A DNA stretch of 64,000 nt from Flavobacterium frigoris. GTDB lineage: Bacteria; Bacteroidota; Bacteroidia; Flavobacteriales; Flavobacteriaceae. Positions within the stretch are counted from its first letter, which is position 1; the number at the start of each line of letters is the position of its first letter. Positions 17,168 through 26,233 of this stretch are shown here, piece by piece. The notes beneath the pieces are model-generated. The model ran no database searches. It was not told the DNA's origin and saw only the letters and a program-made list of their open reading frames with translations. The translations under genes were made by a program, and so were the position numbers. The stretch covers positions 124,001 through 188,000 of the forward strand of contig NZ_FOFZ01000005.1 in NCBI RefSeq assembly GCF_900111075.1, read 5' to 3'.

Positions 17168-17578
17168 TTAAGCCAACATGGCAGTTGTAGAAATAGCAGC
17201 GTTCAGTAATTTAGAAATTGGGCAATTTTTCTCCGCTTTTGTAACTTGTTGTTGAAAAGCATCATCAGATATCCCTTTTATTTTAGCACTTACCGTTAAA
17301 TGAGAACTAATAACTGCCCCATCCACTAGATCAATGTCACATTTAGTTTCAATACTTTCAATTTCAAAACCCTCTTCGGTAATATAAGCTGAAAGTTGCA
17401 TCGTAAAACAACCCGAATGGGCTGCAGCTACTAATTCCTCAGGATTTGTACCTACTCCTTCTTCAAAACGAGATTTGAATGAATATTGTGTATTTTCTAA
17501 TGTTTTACTTTGTGTTGTCAATTTTCCAGCGCCTTCCTTAAGAGAACCATTCCATACTGCGGTTGCATTTCTTTTCAT
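17168..17578 (-). CDS. OsmC family peroxiredoxin-like protein
   Basis: The start is set at MKRNATAVWNGSLKEGAGKL (136 residues); the longer frame adds a non-conserved stretch. OsmC/Ohr proteins reduce organic hydroperoxides using two cysteines. Here they are C57 in AAAHSGCFTMQL and C119 in AEKNCPISKLL. The Glu/Arg environment (FEEGVGTNPEELVAAAHSGC) matches OsmC more than Ohr. It is convergent with the cysteine operon through a shared terminator. No OhrR-type regulator is adjacent. Confidence 0.9.
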   Translation of the reverse strand: MKRNATAVWNGSLKEGAGKLTTQSKTLENTQYSFKSRFEEGVGTNPEELVAAAHSGCFTMQLSAYITEEGFEIESIETKCDIDLVDGAVISSHLTVSAKIKGISDDAFQQQVTKAEKNCPISKLLNAAISTTAMLA

Positions 17579-17816
17579 AATTGTGTTTTTTAATTTACTC
17601 AAATTTAAGACTTTAAAAATGTAGTATTTTAACTTCATAGATTTTTTAACGAAAATTTAAAAGTTGGTTCAATTTGGAAATACTCTTTTCTTGTTTATAA
17701 AAAAAAACTATGTTAAAAGCAATTACAACTTTTTCATAACGGAAAATTGTCAGGGCTACTTATTAATTTAAAATTATTAAATTTGTTCCTTAAAAAGTGT
17801 TACTTAATAGTATATA

Positions 17817-17876
17817 ATGACTCTGTTTACTACTAAAGTATTCAAATCACTTTTCACAATTCTATCTATAATTCTT
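17817..17876 (+). pseudogene. Signal-peptide coding segment, out of frame with the SGNH hydrolase by one base
   Basis: Reading from ATG 17817 gives MTLFTTKVFKSLFTILSIIL, a typical basic-then-hydrophobic export signal. A single extra T in the run at 17875-17877 breaks the frame just before the ATG of the hydrolase. Removing that T would yield a continuous precursor ending in LMAQ with cleavage before KTQAHDW. This is direct sequence evidence for a one-base insertion, or an assembly or sequencing error at a T-run. Confidence 0.7.
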
Positions 17877-17877
17877 T

Positions 17878-18522
17878 ATGGCACAAAAAACACAAGCTCA
17901 TGACTGGCCTTATTTGAACAAATACAAAAAAGAAAATGCTGCCATAAAAGACGCTGAAATCGGAAAAAGAAGGGTTGTTTTTATGGGTGATTCCATAACT
18001 GAATTTTGGCCCACTGTTAACGCTAATTTTTTTCAAGGAAAACCCTATATCAATCGAGGAATCAGCGGGCAAACGACACCGCAGATGCTGCTGCGTTTTA
18101 GAGCCGACGTCATTAACTTAAAGCCAGCATTAGTTGTTATTCTTGCCGGCGGAAATGACATTGCTGGAAACACAGGTCCTTCGACTCTAGAAATGATCCA
18201 AAACAATATTTTTTCGATGATAGAACTCGCTCAGGCTAATGGCATCAAGGTTGTTTTGTGTTCTGTTTTACCTGCCAATTATTTTTATTGGAAACCTAAA
18301 GAAAAGCCTGCAGATACCATCATAGCCTTAAATAAAAATATTGAACATTATACCGAGTCCTATAACATCACCTATGTTGATTATTACTCCGTTATGGTTG
18401 ACGATAAAAAAGGCTTACCCCTTACTTATTCAAATGACGGAGTGCATCCTAACAAAGCTGGTTATCAGGTTATGGAACCGCTTGTTGAGAAAGCCATCCA
18501 ATTTACACTCGCAACTCAATAA
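17878..18522 (+). CDS. SGNH/GDSL-type lipase or acylhydrolase, missing its signal peptide in frame
   Basis: The 214-residue protein is an SGNH hydrolase: block I VVFMGDSITEFW (nucleophile Ser), block II NRGISGQTT (oxyanion Gly), block III LAGGNDIAG (Asn) and block V NDGVHPNKAGY (Asp/His). The family removes acyl or acetyl groups from lipids or carbohydrates, usually outside the cytoplasm. The visible start MAQKTQAHDWPYL begins exactly where a signal peptide should end. The signal sits immediately upstream in another frame, so the intact protein was probably exported. As written, the product would be cytoplasmic. All catalytic residues are retained. Confidence 0.85.
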   Translation: MAQKTQAHDWPYLNKYKKENAAIKDAEIGKRRVVFMGDSITEFWPTVNANFFQGKPYINRGISGQTTPQMLLRFRADVINLKPALVVILAGGNDIAGNTGPSTLEMIQNNIFSMIELAQANGIKVVLCSVLPANYFYWKPKEKPADTIIALNKNIEHYTESYNITYVDYYSVMVDDKKGLPLTYSNDGVHPNKAGYQVMEPLVEKAIQFTLATQ

Positions 18523-18542
18523 TAATCCTCCCCCTAAAAACA

Positions 18543-18580
18543 AAAAAACCCAATCACTAATGAATAGGATTGGGTTTTTT
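18543..18580. terminator. Bidirectional intrinsic terminator
   Basis: AAAAAACCCAATC (18543-18555) pairs with GATTGGGTTTTTT (18568-18580) around a 12-nt loop. It separates the SGNH hydrolase gene from the convergent CocE-type gene. Confidence 0.92.
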
Positions 18581-18599
18581 GTTTGAAAGTAGCAATCTA

Positions 18600-20447
18600 T
18601 TATTTCAAAACTGTAAATATAATTTTAGAATCATCATACACGCGTTGTGTTTGCTTTTTAAAATCTTCTGGTTTTGCATAAAAGATATTCTCTACAAAAG
18701 TTTGTGGATTCAAGTCAATCAAAGGAAACCACGTACTTTGAATTTGGATTTGGATTTTGTGTCCTTTCTTGAACGTATGCATTACATCTTGCAATTTAAT
18801 ATTTACCGCTGTTTTCTGATTAGCCACGAAAGGCTCTGGCTTAGAAAAACTATTTCTAAAACGACCACGCATCACTTCACTTCGTACCATCATATGGTAA
18901 TTGCTCATTTTTAAATAGGGTGCTACCTCAGCCGTTTCTGGTTCGTCACTAGGAAAAACATCAATTACTTTTACAATCCAATCCGAATCTGTTCCTGAAG
19001 TGGAAACTTGTAATTGTGCCAAGATATCTCCAGCCAACGTCATATTGTCCTTTAAAATCTCTGTTTCATACACCAATACATCAGGACGGCGGGCTGCAAA
19101 ACGCTGGTCATCGGTCATGTATTTTCTTGGTGTAATCCCTTTTTGATTGATATCTTCCGTAAAAGGAACAGGCTTTTTAGGATCACTGATATACTCTTGA
19201 AAACCAACCTCATTTGATGCTGCCTCCGTTAATTTATCTTGTGCCAAATAAAAGCTTTCTTTTGCTGCATTTTTTGGTGGCCAAACGTCATACGTTTTCC
19301 AATCTTTAGATCCTGTATCAAAAACATAAGCTTCTGGTAGTTTGTTTTCTCCTTTACCATTATCTTTTAAGAAATGACGAAAAAAGTTAGCTTCAATATT
19401 TTTTTGAAAGAACCCCGAAATACTATCACCAAAATTTATGTTTCCAATAACAGCTTTCGCTCCATCTCTCGCCCAGTCTCCATGACTCCATGGACCCATA
19501 ACAATTGTATTGTAATTCTTGCTTGTTTTCTCTATAGCTTGATAGGTATTCAAAGGTCCGTATAAATCTTCGGCGTCAAACCAACCACCTACGGTCATCA
19601 CTGCAGGTTTAATGTCTTTTAAGTGTTGTAGAATCCCTCTTTTTTGCCAGAAATCATCATAACTGGAATGGTCTTTTAGCTGTTGCCAAAATTCATCTTC
19701 TTTTCCGTAATATTTATCCAAGTTAGCCAGCGGTCCTGCATCTAGAAAAAACTGATAATCATCTTTGGTTCCTAAATCAGGGAATTTGTACCAAGAAGTG
19801 GTTGTGCGTTCTGCTTTTTGAATACCAAAAAGTGGTGTCGCTTTCCAATAACTCAATAAATACGCACCGTTATGGTGAAAATCATCAAAGAAAAAATCGC
19901 TGATACAGGCCTGAGGAGAAACTGCTTTTAAAGCAGGGTGATTACTCAACAACGAATAAGTGGAGTAAAAGCCCGGATATGAAATTCCCCATACACCTAC
20001 ATTTCCATTATTATTGTCTGCATTTTTAACTAACCAGTCAATGGTATCATAGGTATCTGAAGCTTCATCAACATCCATCTTTGATTTTTTATTAGGAATG
20101 AACGCTCGCATATTGTCATACAAGCCATCACTCATCCATCGTCCACGTACGTCCTGGTAAACTACAATATAGCCTTCTTTCATCATAGTTTCGCTAGGGC
20201 CAATGCTTTTCTTGAATTGGTCAGGGCCGTAAGGTGCGCAGCTGTACGGAGTGCGTTGCATGATAATTGGGTATTTTTTCGAATGGTCTTTGGGCGTGTA
20301 GATCGCAGTATAAAGCGATGCTCCGTCACGCATTTTAATGTGTACTTCTCTCTTAGTGTAGTACTGACCAACAGTGCTTGGAGTGTTATCTTGAGCAAAA
20401 ACACCTGCGGTAATTGCGAAAATCGTAATAAGTAATAGTTTTTTCAT
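18600..20447 (-). CDS. CocE/NonD family exported hydrolase (X-Pro dipeptidyl-peptidase-like)
   Basis: The 615-residue protein has a Sec signal peptide (MKKLLLITIFAITAGVFAQ). An alpha/beta-hydrolase domain of the Peptidase S15 type follows, with PIIMQRTPYSCAPYGPDQF, DVRGRWMSDG, and the nucleophile motif GVWGISYPGFYS (GxSYxG). A C-terminal jelly-roll typical of CocE (DVFPSDEPETAEVAPYLK, GHKIQIQIQSTWFPLIDLNPQ) completes it. Family members hydrolyse acyl-amide or ester bonds such as glutaryl-7-ACA, cocaine esters or X-Pro peptides. The natural substrate here is unknown. It is periplasmic or secreted and apparently monocistronic. Confidence 0.9.
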   Translation of the reverse strand: MKKLLLITIFAITAGVFAQDNTPSTVGQYYTKREVHIKMRDGASLYTAIYTPKDHSKKYPIIMQRTPYSCAPYGPDQFKKSIGPSETMMKEGYIVVYQDVRGRWMSDGLYDNMRAFIPNKKSKMDVDEASDTYDTIDWLVKNADNNNGNVGVWGISYPGFYSTYSLLSNHPALKAVSPQACISDFFFDDFHHNGAYLLSYWKATPLFGIQKAERTTTSWYKFPDLGTKDDYQFFLDAGPLANLDKYYGKEDEFWQQLKDHSSYDDFWQKRGILQHLKDIKPAVMTVGGWFDAEDLYGPLNTYQAIEKTSKNYNTIVMGPWSHGDWARDGAKAVIGNINFGDSISGFFQKNIEANFFRHFLKDNGKGENKLPEAYVFDTGSKDWKTYDVWPPKNAAKESFYLAQDKLTEAASNEVGFQEYISDPKKPVPFTEDINQKGITPRKYMTDDQRFAARRPDVLVYETEILKDNMTLAGDILAQLQVSTSGTDSDWIVKVIDVFPSDEPETAEVAPYLKMSNYHMMVRSEVMRGRFRNSFSKPEPFVANQKTAVNIKLQDVMHTFKKGHKIQIQIQSTWFPLIDLNPQTFVENIFYAKPEDFKKQTQRVYDDSKIIFTVLK

Positions 20448-20653
20448 TTAAATAAAAGCTAATTATAGAAACGTAAAGATATTATGTTTAATTCTATTTT
20501 AAAGTTTAGTTTTAAAAATTTTATAATCAACCTTTTTAGCACTACCGCTGAACGGGATGGGTTTAATTTTCGCACCTAAGTACAAATTTTAATTTAGTAA
20601 GAAAATTAACATAAAATTAATAAATACGCTCTAATTCCTATTCTAATAACCTT

Positions 20654-20661
20654 TACATTTG
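20654..20661 (+). promoter_or_regulatory. -7 promoter box (TACATTTG)
   Basis: TACATTTG fits TAnnTTTG and lies 88 bp before the ATG at 20750. No well-placed -33 element is seen. The rest of the 20448-20749 spacer between divergent genes is AT-rich, with no terminator or other gene. Confidence 0.4.
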
Positions 20662-20749
20662 AAAAATAGAAACATTAAATTTTATCTCAAAAATCAATTT
20701 AGTATCTAAAGACAATCATCATAATTAATACAACTAAACATTTTAAAAA

Positions 20750-22279
20750 ATGAAGCAAATTTTAATTAATTCTTTTTTCATTTTATTCCTTTTTCAGCTA
20801 GGAGTTGCTCAAAACATAAAAGGTAAAATCATTGATTCCGCAACTGGGGAAAGTATTCCGTATGCTAATATTAAGGTAAACGAATCTGAAAATTTGGTTT
20901 CTAATGGTGAAGGCTATTTTACACTCTCAGAAAACAACAGTAAGGACGAAACCCTAATTACAGTTTCCTATTTGGGTTATGTTAATCAGCAATTGACCGT
21001 CGCCGAATTAAAAAGACTTGATTATAGCATTAAACTGGCACCTGGTGTTTTTCAACTAAATGATGTTGCTGTATCCAATATAAAACCCAATCCATATGAG
21101 ATTATGGCTAATGTAAAAGCCAACTTGAGCCGTAATTATACCACTGGCGAAAAAGGGTCAAAAGAAATGTTCTTCTACAGAACCTCTAATTATTTTAATC
21201 CTTCGATAATTGATGTGGAGATTAACAAATCAACTGGTTTTAGCAAGCAAGCTTTATTGAAAGTCAACAATGACTTGCAGGGTTTTTCTAAAAAATTAAT
21301 ATCGCATCCGCCGTTATCATTTACCGATATTCTTTGTAACTACTATTCGGTTAAAACCAAAAAAGCTGATAAGTTTGTGTTTACCTCCAAACTAGCTGTT
21401 TTAAAAGCTACTGTCTTAAAAAATGAAGGAGAGTCTACGTCCCTAGACGATTTAGAAAAAACAGCTATGAATATGATGTTACAACACTTAGACTCCACTA
21501 AATATTATCGCGCAAAAAGTGGTCTTTTTGGATCAAGAGATACGATTTCGTTACGTAAAGACTTCAATAAAAAGAAAAACAAAGGTATTGACATAGAAAT
21601 AGACAGTCAGTTAACTGCTACAAAAAGTAACCTTAGCAGCTTTATGTATCAAACCAATTTGTTAAACAACAAGAAGTTTGATTTTATACAAAAACCAGAG
21701 CTGTATGACTATACTTTTGAAGGTACGACTTACACTAATGAAAATGAATTTGCTTACGTTCTTACTTTTAAACCTCGAAAAAGCAAAGCCATGTATGTGG
21801 GTAAATTGTATATTTCTGAAACTGATTATGCCATCCTGAGAACTGATTATGTTTTAGATAACGGTGAAAAGGTGCATAATTTTAACATGAAGTTTCTTTT
21901 GGGAATTAAAGTGTCCGAAAATGTTAGTAAAGGAAGCATAATTTACAAAAAAAGAACCGAAGACGATAGCTACTACATGCAATATGCCGCTATTGAGAAA
22001 GGAAATTACTTTTATTTAAACCGTCCCGTGAAATTTATAGAATTGACAAGTAGCGAAAAGGATGTGCTTGAATTGGATTTAAAAATTGAAGCCAATACGA
22101 GTAGCAAAACGGAATTCCTAAATATGTCTCGTACTACAATAGCCGAAGGGGCGATTGACAAAATAAAGGAAACTGATTTTAAATTTACAACGATCAAATC
22201 CTATGATCCTAAGATATGGAAAGATTACAATGCCATCGAACCATTACAAGAGATGAAACAGTTTAAAGCGATTAATTAA
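20750..22279 (+). CDS. Exported protein with N-terminal CarboxypepD_reg-like domain
   Basis: The 509-residue protein has a signal peptide (MKQILINSFFILFLFQLGVAQ). A CarboxypepD_reg-like beta-sandwich follows at about 22-105 (IKGKIIDSATGESIPYANIKV...GYFTLS...ITVSYLGY), as in SusC/TonB-associated proteins. The remaining 400 residues are a beta-rich domain without a plug or barrel signature, so it is not a TonB-dependent receptor. Many flavobacterial outer-membrane or periplasmic proteins share this layout (DUF5686-like), but this one is shorter. The function is unknown. Confidence 0.8.
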   Translation: MKQILINSFFILFLFQLGVAQNIKGKIIDSATGESIPYANIKVNESENLVSNGEGYFTLSENNSKDETLITVSYLGYVNQQLTVAELKRLDYSIKLAPGVFQLNDVAVSNIKPNPYEIMANVKANLSRNYTTGEKGSKEMFFYRTSNYFNPSIIDVEINKSTGFSKQALLKVNNDLQGFSKKLISHPPLSFTDILCNYYSVKTKKADKFVFTSKLAVLKATVLKNEGESTSLDDLEKTAMNMMLQHLDSTKYYRAKSGLFGSRDTISLRKDFNKKKNKGIDIEIDSQLTATKSNLSSFMYQTNLLNNKKFDFIQKPELYDYTFEGTTYTNENEFAYVLTFKPRKSKAMYVGKLYISETDYAILRTDYVLDNGEKVHNFNMKFLLGIKVSENVSKGSIIYKKRTEDDSYYMQYAAIEKGNYFYLNRPVKFIELTSSEKDVLELDLKIEANTSSKTEFLNMSRTTIAEGAIDKIKETDFKFTTIKSYDPKIWKDYNAIEPLQEMKQFKAIN

Positions 22280-22375
22280 TGAGGTAAAATTGGTATTGAC
22301 TTTTGATCGAGTAAATCGTAACATCACAAAGACCTATCAAAATAATTAGCTTTTAATCAAAACATTACCAATGCT

Positions 22376-22399
22376 CTTCGAAGTCTCCTGACTTCGAAG
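22376..22399. repeat. Inverted repeat hairpin (9-bp stem)
   Basis: CTTCGAAGT (22376-22384) pairs with ACTTCGAAG (22391-22399) around a 6-nt loop, 97 bp after the stop of the preceding gene. It may end that transcript, although only a weak T-rich stretch follows. The rest of the 22280-22638 spacer holds this hairpin and the promoter for the MscS gene. Confidence 0.7.
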
Positions 22400-22611
22400 G
22401 TGTTTATTTGCCTATTCAATTAAAATACAAGTCGAGTACTCATTGATACACTAAAATTAGAAATTGAAAGTAATCAGCGTTTTTAACTAGCTGAAGCTTG
22501 CAATCCTCGACAATTTATGGCGTAGTGAAAATAGTAGTCTAAAACACAATCCAGTCTTTGTTAAGAAAAAGCCAATCCTTTGGTTCTGTTAGTGTCTTCA
22601 ATTGTGAATGT

Positions 22612-22619
22612 TACCTTTG
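22612..22619 (+). promoter_or_regulatory. -7 promoter box (TACCTTTG) for the MscS gene
   Basis: TACCTTTG is a good match to TAnnTTTG and lies 19 bp before the chosen ATG, leaving a very short leader. This supports starting the protein at 22639 and not at the TTG 22558, which would lie upstream of the promoter. Confidence 0.6.
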
Positions 22620-22638
22620 CATAAAACAAATTATAGCA

Positions 22639-23958
22639 ATGATTCTACCTGACGAAAAATATCCCTCCATACAACTAGATCCTAGTTGGTTAACTGATTT
22701 TTTTAATATAGATCCTCGAATTGCTCACTACATCAATCTTCCAATACTACTTTTGGGTTTACTTATTCTTTGTTTTATCGCTTGGTTGTTAACCAAAAAA
22801 CTAATTATTGACTCGATACACAAACTATTTTTAAAAACTAAGATTACCTGGGACGACATCTTAATCGAGAAAAAAATATTTGATAAACTTGCTTATATCA
22901 TTCCGGCGCTTCTCGTCATTGTCATAGTGCCTTCCATATTTGCGGAGTATCCAACACTTGCAAATTATATCGTTACGCTAGCCATGATTGTAATTCTCTT
23001 AGTAATCGTCTGGACGATTATTGCTTTGCTGGCGGTCTTTGATAACATTCTATCCAAGTCGCCTATTTTCATGGACAAGCCCGTTACAAGTTACATTCAA
23101 GTATTGAATATCATTGTTTATTTGATAGGTGGAATTCTCATTTTGTCTTTACTTTTAGGAAAGAGTCCTTTTTACTTCCTGGGAGCCATGGGCGCGATGA
23201 CTGCTATTTTGTTATTAATTTTCAAGGATACTATTTTAGGTTTTGTGGCCAGCATTCAAATGTCCGTATATGATATGGTGCGCGTGGGCGATTGGATTGC
23301 CATGCCAAAATATGATGCTGATGGCGACGTCATGTCCATCAATTTAAGCACTGTTAAAGTCCAGAACTGGGATAAAACAATCACTACGATTCCTACCTAC
23401 GCTTTCATTACTGACTCGTTTAAAAACTGGCGCGGAATGAGTAATTCAGGAGGGCGAAGAATCAAAAGAGCCATTTATCTAAAAGTAAGTAGTTTCTGTT
23501 TTTGTGATGATCAAATGCTGGAACAGTTTAAAAAATATACACTCATAAGAGACTACATCCTTGAGAAAGAAAAAGAAATTAAAAAATCCAATTCTGCGTT
23601 AATTGATAATGAATCTAACGTAGTTAATGCCAAAAGCTTGACTAATATTGGCGTTTTTAGAGTTTATGCCGAAAACTATATTCTTTCAAATCCAAATATC
23701 AATATAGAAATGACAAATATGGTTCGGCAATTAGACCCAACTTCTAAAGGGATGCCGCTAGAAATCTATTGTTTCACTTATGAAAAAGAATGGGAAAAAT
23801 ATGAGGTAGTCAAATCTGATATTTTTGATCATTTACTAACGATTACCTCTCAATTTAAATTAGAAGTTTTTGAAGAACCTACGGGAAAAGATTTTAGAAG
23901 TTTAGTTGATGTTTCCCATCAGCCAGTAGATGTTCCTCATTTGTACTCGCAATCCTAA
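22639..23958 (+). CDS. Mechanosensitive ion channel of the MscS family (YbdG-like)
   Basis: Starting at MILPDEKYPSIQ gives 439 residues; the upstream extension is Cys-rich and would begin before the promoter. Several N-terminal membrane helices precede the MscS core (FYFLGAMGAMTAILLLIFKDTILGFVASIQMSVYDMVRVGDWIAMP) and a beta domain (DVMSINLSTVKVQNWDKTITTIPTYAFITDSFKNWRGMSNSGGRRIKR). The YbdG-type sequence around FKNWRGM and the large C-terminal cytoplasmic domain suggest the YbdG/MscM subgroup. It opens on membrane tension to release solutes under osmotic downshock. Confidence 0.9.
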   Translation: MILPDEKYPSIQLDPSWLTDFFNIDPRIAHYINLPILLLGLLILCFIAWLLTKKLIIDSIHKLFLKTKITWDDILIEKKIFDKLAYIIPALLVIVIVPSIFAEYPTLANYIVTLAMIVILLVIVWTIIALLAVFDNILSKSPIFMDKPVTSYIQVLNIIVYLIGGILILSLLLGKSPFYFLGAMGAMTAILLLIFKDTILGFVASIQMSVYDMVRVGDWIAMPKYDADGDVMSINLSTVKVQNWDKTITTIPTYAFITDSFKNWRGMSNSGGRRIKRAIYLKVSSFCFCDDQMLEQFKKYTLIRDYILEKEKEIKKSNSALIDNESNVVNAKSLTNIGVFRVYAENYILSNPNINIEMTNMVRQLDPTSKGMPLEIYCFTYEKEWEKYEVVKSDIFDHLLTITSQFKLEVFEEPTGKDFRSLVDVSHQPVDVPHLYSQS

Positions 23959-24069
23959 CTTCATAAAGAAATCTTGTATTAAGGTTAATCCTTTGCAGAA
24001 ACAACTTTGCTGTTCACTAACCGTAATTTTGTCTAGTTTTGTCTTTCATTAAAGTAGAAATACGCAATT

Positions 24070-24519
24070 ATGCTTTCTAAAACACAGTTTAAAGAATGGT
24101 TTGACCGCTATAAGTATGCCGAGTTGGCAGCGACAACGGCTGCTTTGTTGGGTTCCCAGTTTAGCCGAATCTTTAGTGGTTTGACCACGGCTTACTTAAT
24201 TACATTTATTGAATATTTTGCCTTCTATAGTGTGATTATCAGCTTGGCGTACTACCACCGTTCCAAAAAGAACAAAGCCATACAAAAAAAGACGACTTTC
24301 AGAGACGTGCTGATGATTATCAAAAACCTATTACTGGAATTTGGATATCCTGCCGCATTAGATATTTTATTTATTCGTCCGTTTTGTATGTATTGGTTGC
24401 CTATCTTCACTGGAAACGCATTAACTGGTATCATGGCTGGGAAAATTTGTGCAGATGTAGTTTTCTATTTTCTGACGATCGTGAATTATGAATGGATGAA
24501 ACGTAAAAATCATTTTTAA
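24070..24519 (+). CDS. Uncharacterised integral membrane protein
   Basis: The 149-residue protein has about three membrane segments (LAATTAALLGSQFSRIF, AYLITFIEYFAFYSVIISLAYY, ALDILFIRPFCMYWLPIF and a C-terminal VVFYFLTIVNY). It is basic between them (HRSKKNKAIQKKTT) and ends in KRKNHF. No catalytic motif or named family is recognised. A -7-like box TAATTTTG is present at 24024-24031, about 38 bp upstream. It sits between the MscS gene and a dispersed repeat. Confidence 0.7.
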   Translation: MLSKTQFKEWFDRYKYAELAATTAALLGSQFSRIFSGLTTAYLITFIEYFAFYSVIISLAYYHRSKKNKAIQKKTTFRDVLMIIKNLLLEFGYPAALDILFIRPFCMYWLPIFTGNALTGIMAGKICADVVFYFLTIVNYEWMKRKNHF

Positions 24520-24532
24520 TTCGGAATCTACT

Positions 24533-24680
24533 CCCTTGCCCCTGATTCTAGCGGAAAACCCGCAGGATGGAAAGCTTTAGAATACTTGCTAGTAAAGAGC
24601 GACCGCAGGAAGCTCCTTTACTGGGGTAGTATTCTTGCTTGAAGAACTGGGGATTTGTAGCGGAAAGCGGGAATAGGCAC
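24533..24680 (+). repeat. Dispersed palindromic repeat, copy A (long subtype)
   Basis: It begins about 14 bp after a stop codon. The outer arms are GATTCTAGCGGAAAACC at the left and GGATTTGTAGCGGAAAGCGGG at the right; the centre folds on itself (AGAATACT...AGTATTCT). The core around 24599-24621 (GAGCGACCGCAGGAAGCTCC) is almost identical to copy C at 39.7 kb. Confidence 0.8.
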
Positions 24681-24698
24681 AAATAAAAATCATCTCTT

Positions 24699-24732
24699 TT
24701 TGAAAATATTAAGGTACAAACGCTTATTTTTG
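24699..24732 (+). promoter_or_regulatory. Promoter of rlmD: TTTG-22 bp-TATTTTTG
   Basis: TTTG (24699-24702) and TATTTTTG (24725-24732) are separated by 22 bp, within the Bacteroidota range. The -7 box ends only 4 bp before the rlmD start, so the mRNA should be leaderless or nearly so. Confidence 0.65.
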
Positions 24733-24736
24733 CGCC

Positions 24737-26149
24737 ATGGCAAAGAAAAATACAGACAAGGTGGTGTTTCACCAGATAAAAGTCATCGATGCAGGTGCAA
24801 AAGGAGTATCAGTAGCAAAGGCCCCTGATGGGAAAGTAGTGTTTATCCCAAATGTGGTTCCGGGTGATGTGGTTGACGTGCAAACTTTTAAGAAGCGCAA
24901 GGCCTATTACGAAGGAAAAGCGATTCATTTTCATGAATATTCAGAACATCGTATAGAACCTATCTGTGAGCACTTTGGTGTTTGTGGCGGTTGTAAATGG
25001 CAAAATATGAAATACAGCCAACAGTTGTATTACAAACAAAATGAAGTGTTGAACCACTTGCAACGCATAGGAAAAGTAGAACTTCCTGAATTTGAACCAA
25101 TCTTAGGTTCAGAAAAACAGTTTTTCTACAGGAACAAAATGGAGTTTTCGTTTTCAAACAGCCGTTGGTTGACCGAAGCCGAAATAGGTAGTACGGAAGA
25201 TTTAGGAAACAGAAATGCATTAGGATTTCATATTCCGAAAATGTGGGATAAAATCCTGGACATCAACAAATGTCATTTACAAGAAGATCCATCAAACGCA
25301 ATCAGAAACGAAGTACGAGATTTTGCTAATGCAAATGGTCTGACTTTCTTTAACCCTAGAGCACACGAAGGTTTGCTACGTACTTTAATGTTGCGTACTT
25401 CTTCTACGGGAGAAATCATGGTGTTGATTCAGTTTTTTGAAAACGACAAAGCAAATAGAGAATTGATTTTGGATCATCTTTATGAGAAGTTCCCACAAAT
25501 TACTTCTTTGCAATATGTAGTGAATAATAAAGCAAACGATACTTTATACGACACTGACATTAAACTATATAAAGGACGCGATTACATCCTGGAAGAAATG
25601 GAAGGTTTGAAATTTAGTATTAATGCCAAATCATTCTACCAAACCAATTCTGATCAAGCGTATGAATTGTACAAAATAACGAGAGATTTTGCCGGTTTAA
25701 CTGGAAATGAAATCGTTTATGATTTATATACTGGAACGGGTACTATTGCTCAGTTTGTTTCTAAAAAAGCAAAAAAAGTTATAGGTGTAGAAAGTGTCCC
25801 TGATGCCATCAAAGATGCTAAAGCAAATGCTGTACGTAATAATATTGATAATTGTGAGTTCTTTGTAGGAGACATGAAAGTCGTTTTTAACGATGATTTC
25901 ATTGCACAACACGGACAACCTGATGTTATCATCACTGATCCACCAAGAGATGGAATGCACAAAGATGTAATTGAACAAATTATGAAAATTGCTCCTGAAA
26001 AAATCGTTTATGTAAGTTGTAACTCCGCTACACAAGCCCGCGATTTAGGCTTGATGGACGAGAAATATAAAGTGGCTCGCGTACGTCCCGTGGATATGTT
26101 TCCGCAAACGCATCACGTAGAGAATGTGGTTCTTTTAGAAAGAAGATAA
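24737..26149 (+). CDS. rlmD: 23S rRNA (uracil-1939 C5) methyltransferase RlmD
   Basis: The 470-residue RumA-type enzyme methylates 23S rRNA U1939 (E. coli numbering) using SAM. It has an N-terminal TRAM domain, [4Fe-4S] cysteines C77, C83 and C86 (CEHFGVCGGC) plus a fourth in INKCHLQ, the SAM motif VYDLYTGTGTIAQF, TDPPRDGMH, and the catalytic-cysteine motif YVSCNSATQARDL. All key residues are intact. It has its own near-leaderless promoter. Confidence 0.92.
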   Translation: MAKKNTDKVVFHQIKVIDAGAKGVSVAKAPDGKVVFIPNVVPGDVVDVQTFKKRKAYYEGKAIHFHEYSEHRIEPICEHFGVCGGCKWQNMKYSQQLYYKQNEVLNHLQRIGKVELPEFEPILGSEKQFFYRNKMEFSFSNSRWLTEAEIGSTEDLGNRNALGFHIPKMWDKILDINKCHLQEDPSNAIRNEVRDFANANGLTFFNPRAHEGLLRTLMLRTSSTGEIMVLIQFFENDKANRELILDHLYEKFPQITSLQYVVNNKANDTLYDTDIKLYKGRDYILEEMEGLKFSINAKSFYQTNSDQAYELYKITRDFAGLTGNEIVYDLYTGTGTIAQFVSKKAKKVIGVESVPDAIKDAKANAVRNNIDNCEFFVGDMKVVFNDDFIAQHGQPDVIITDPPRDGMHKDVIEQIMKIAPEKIVYVSCNSATQARDLGLMDEKYKVARVRPVDMFPQTHHVENVVLLERR

Positions 26150-26233
26150 GAGTAAAGTTAGAGTTTAGAGACATTGAGTTTTGCATGTGAATTTGGAATT
26201 TGGAATTTTTAAAAATTGGAATTTTACCCATTT

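Noticed and set aside
26160..26233. Simple AATTTGGAATTT-type repetition before the DUF6452-like gene
   Set aside because: Low-complexity AT-rich sequence with no conserved length or structure.
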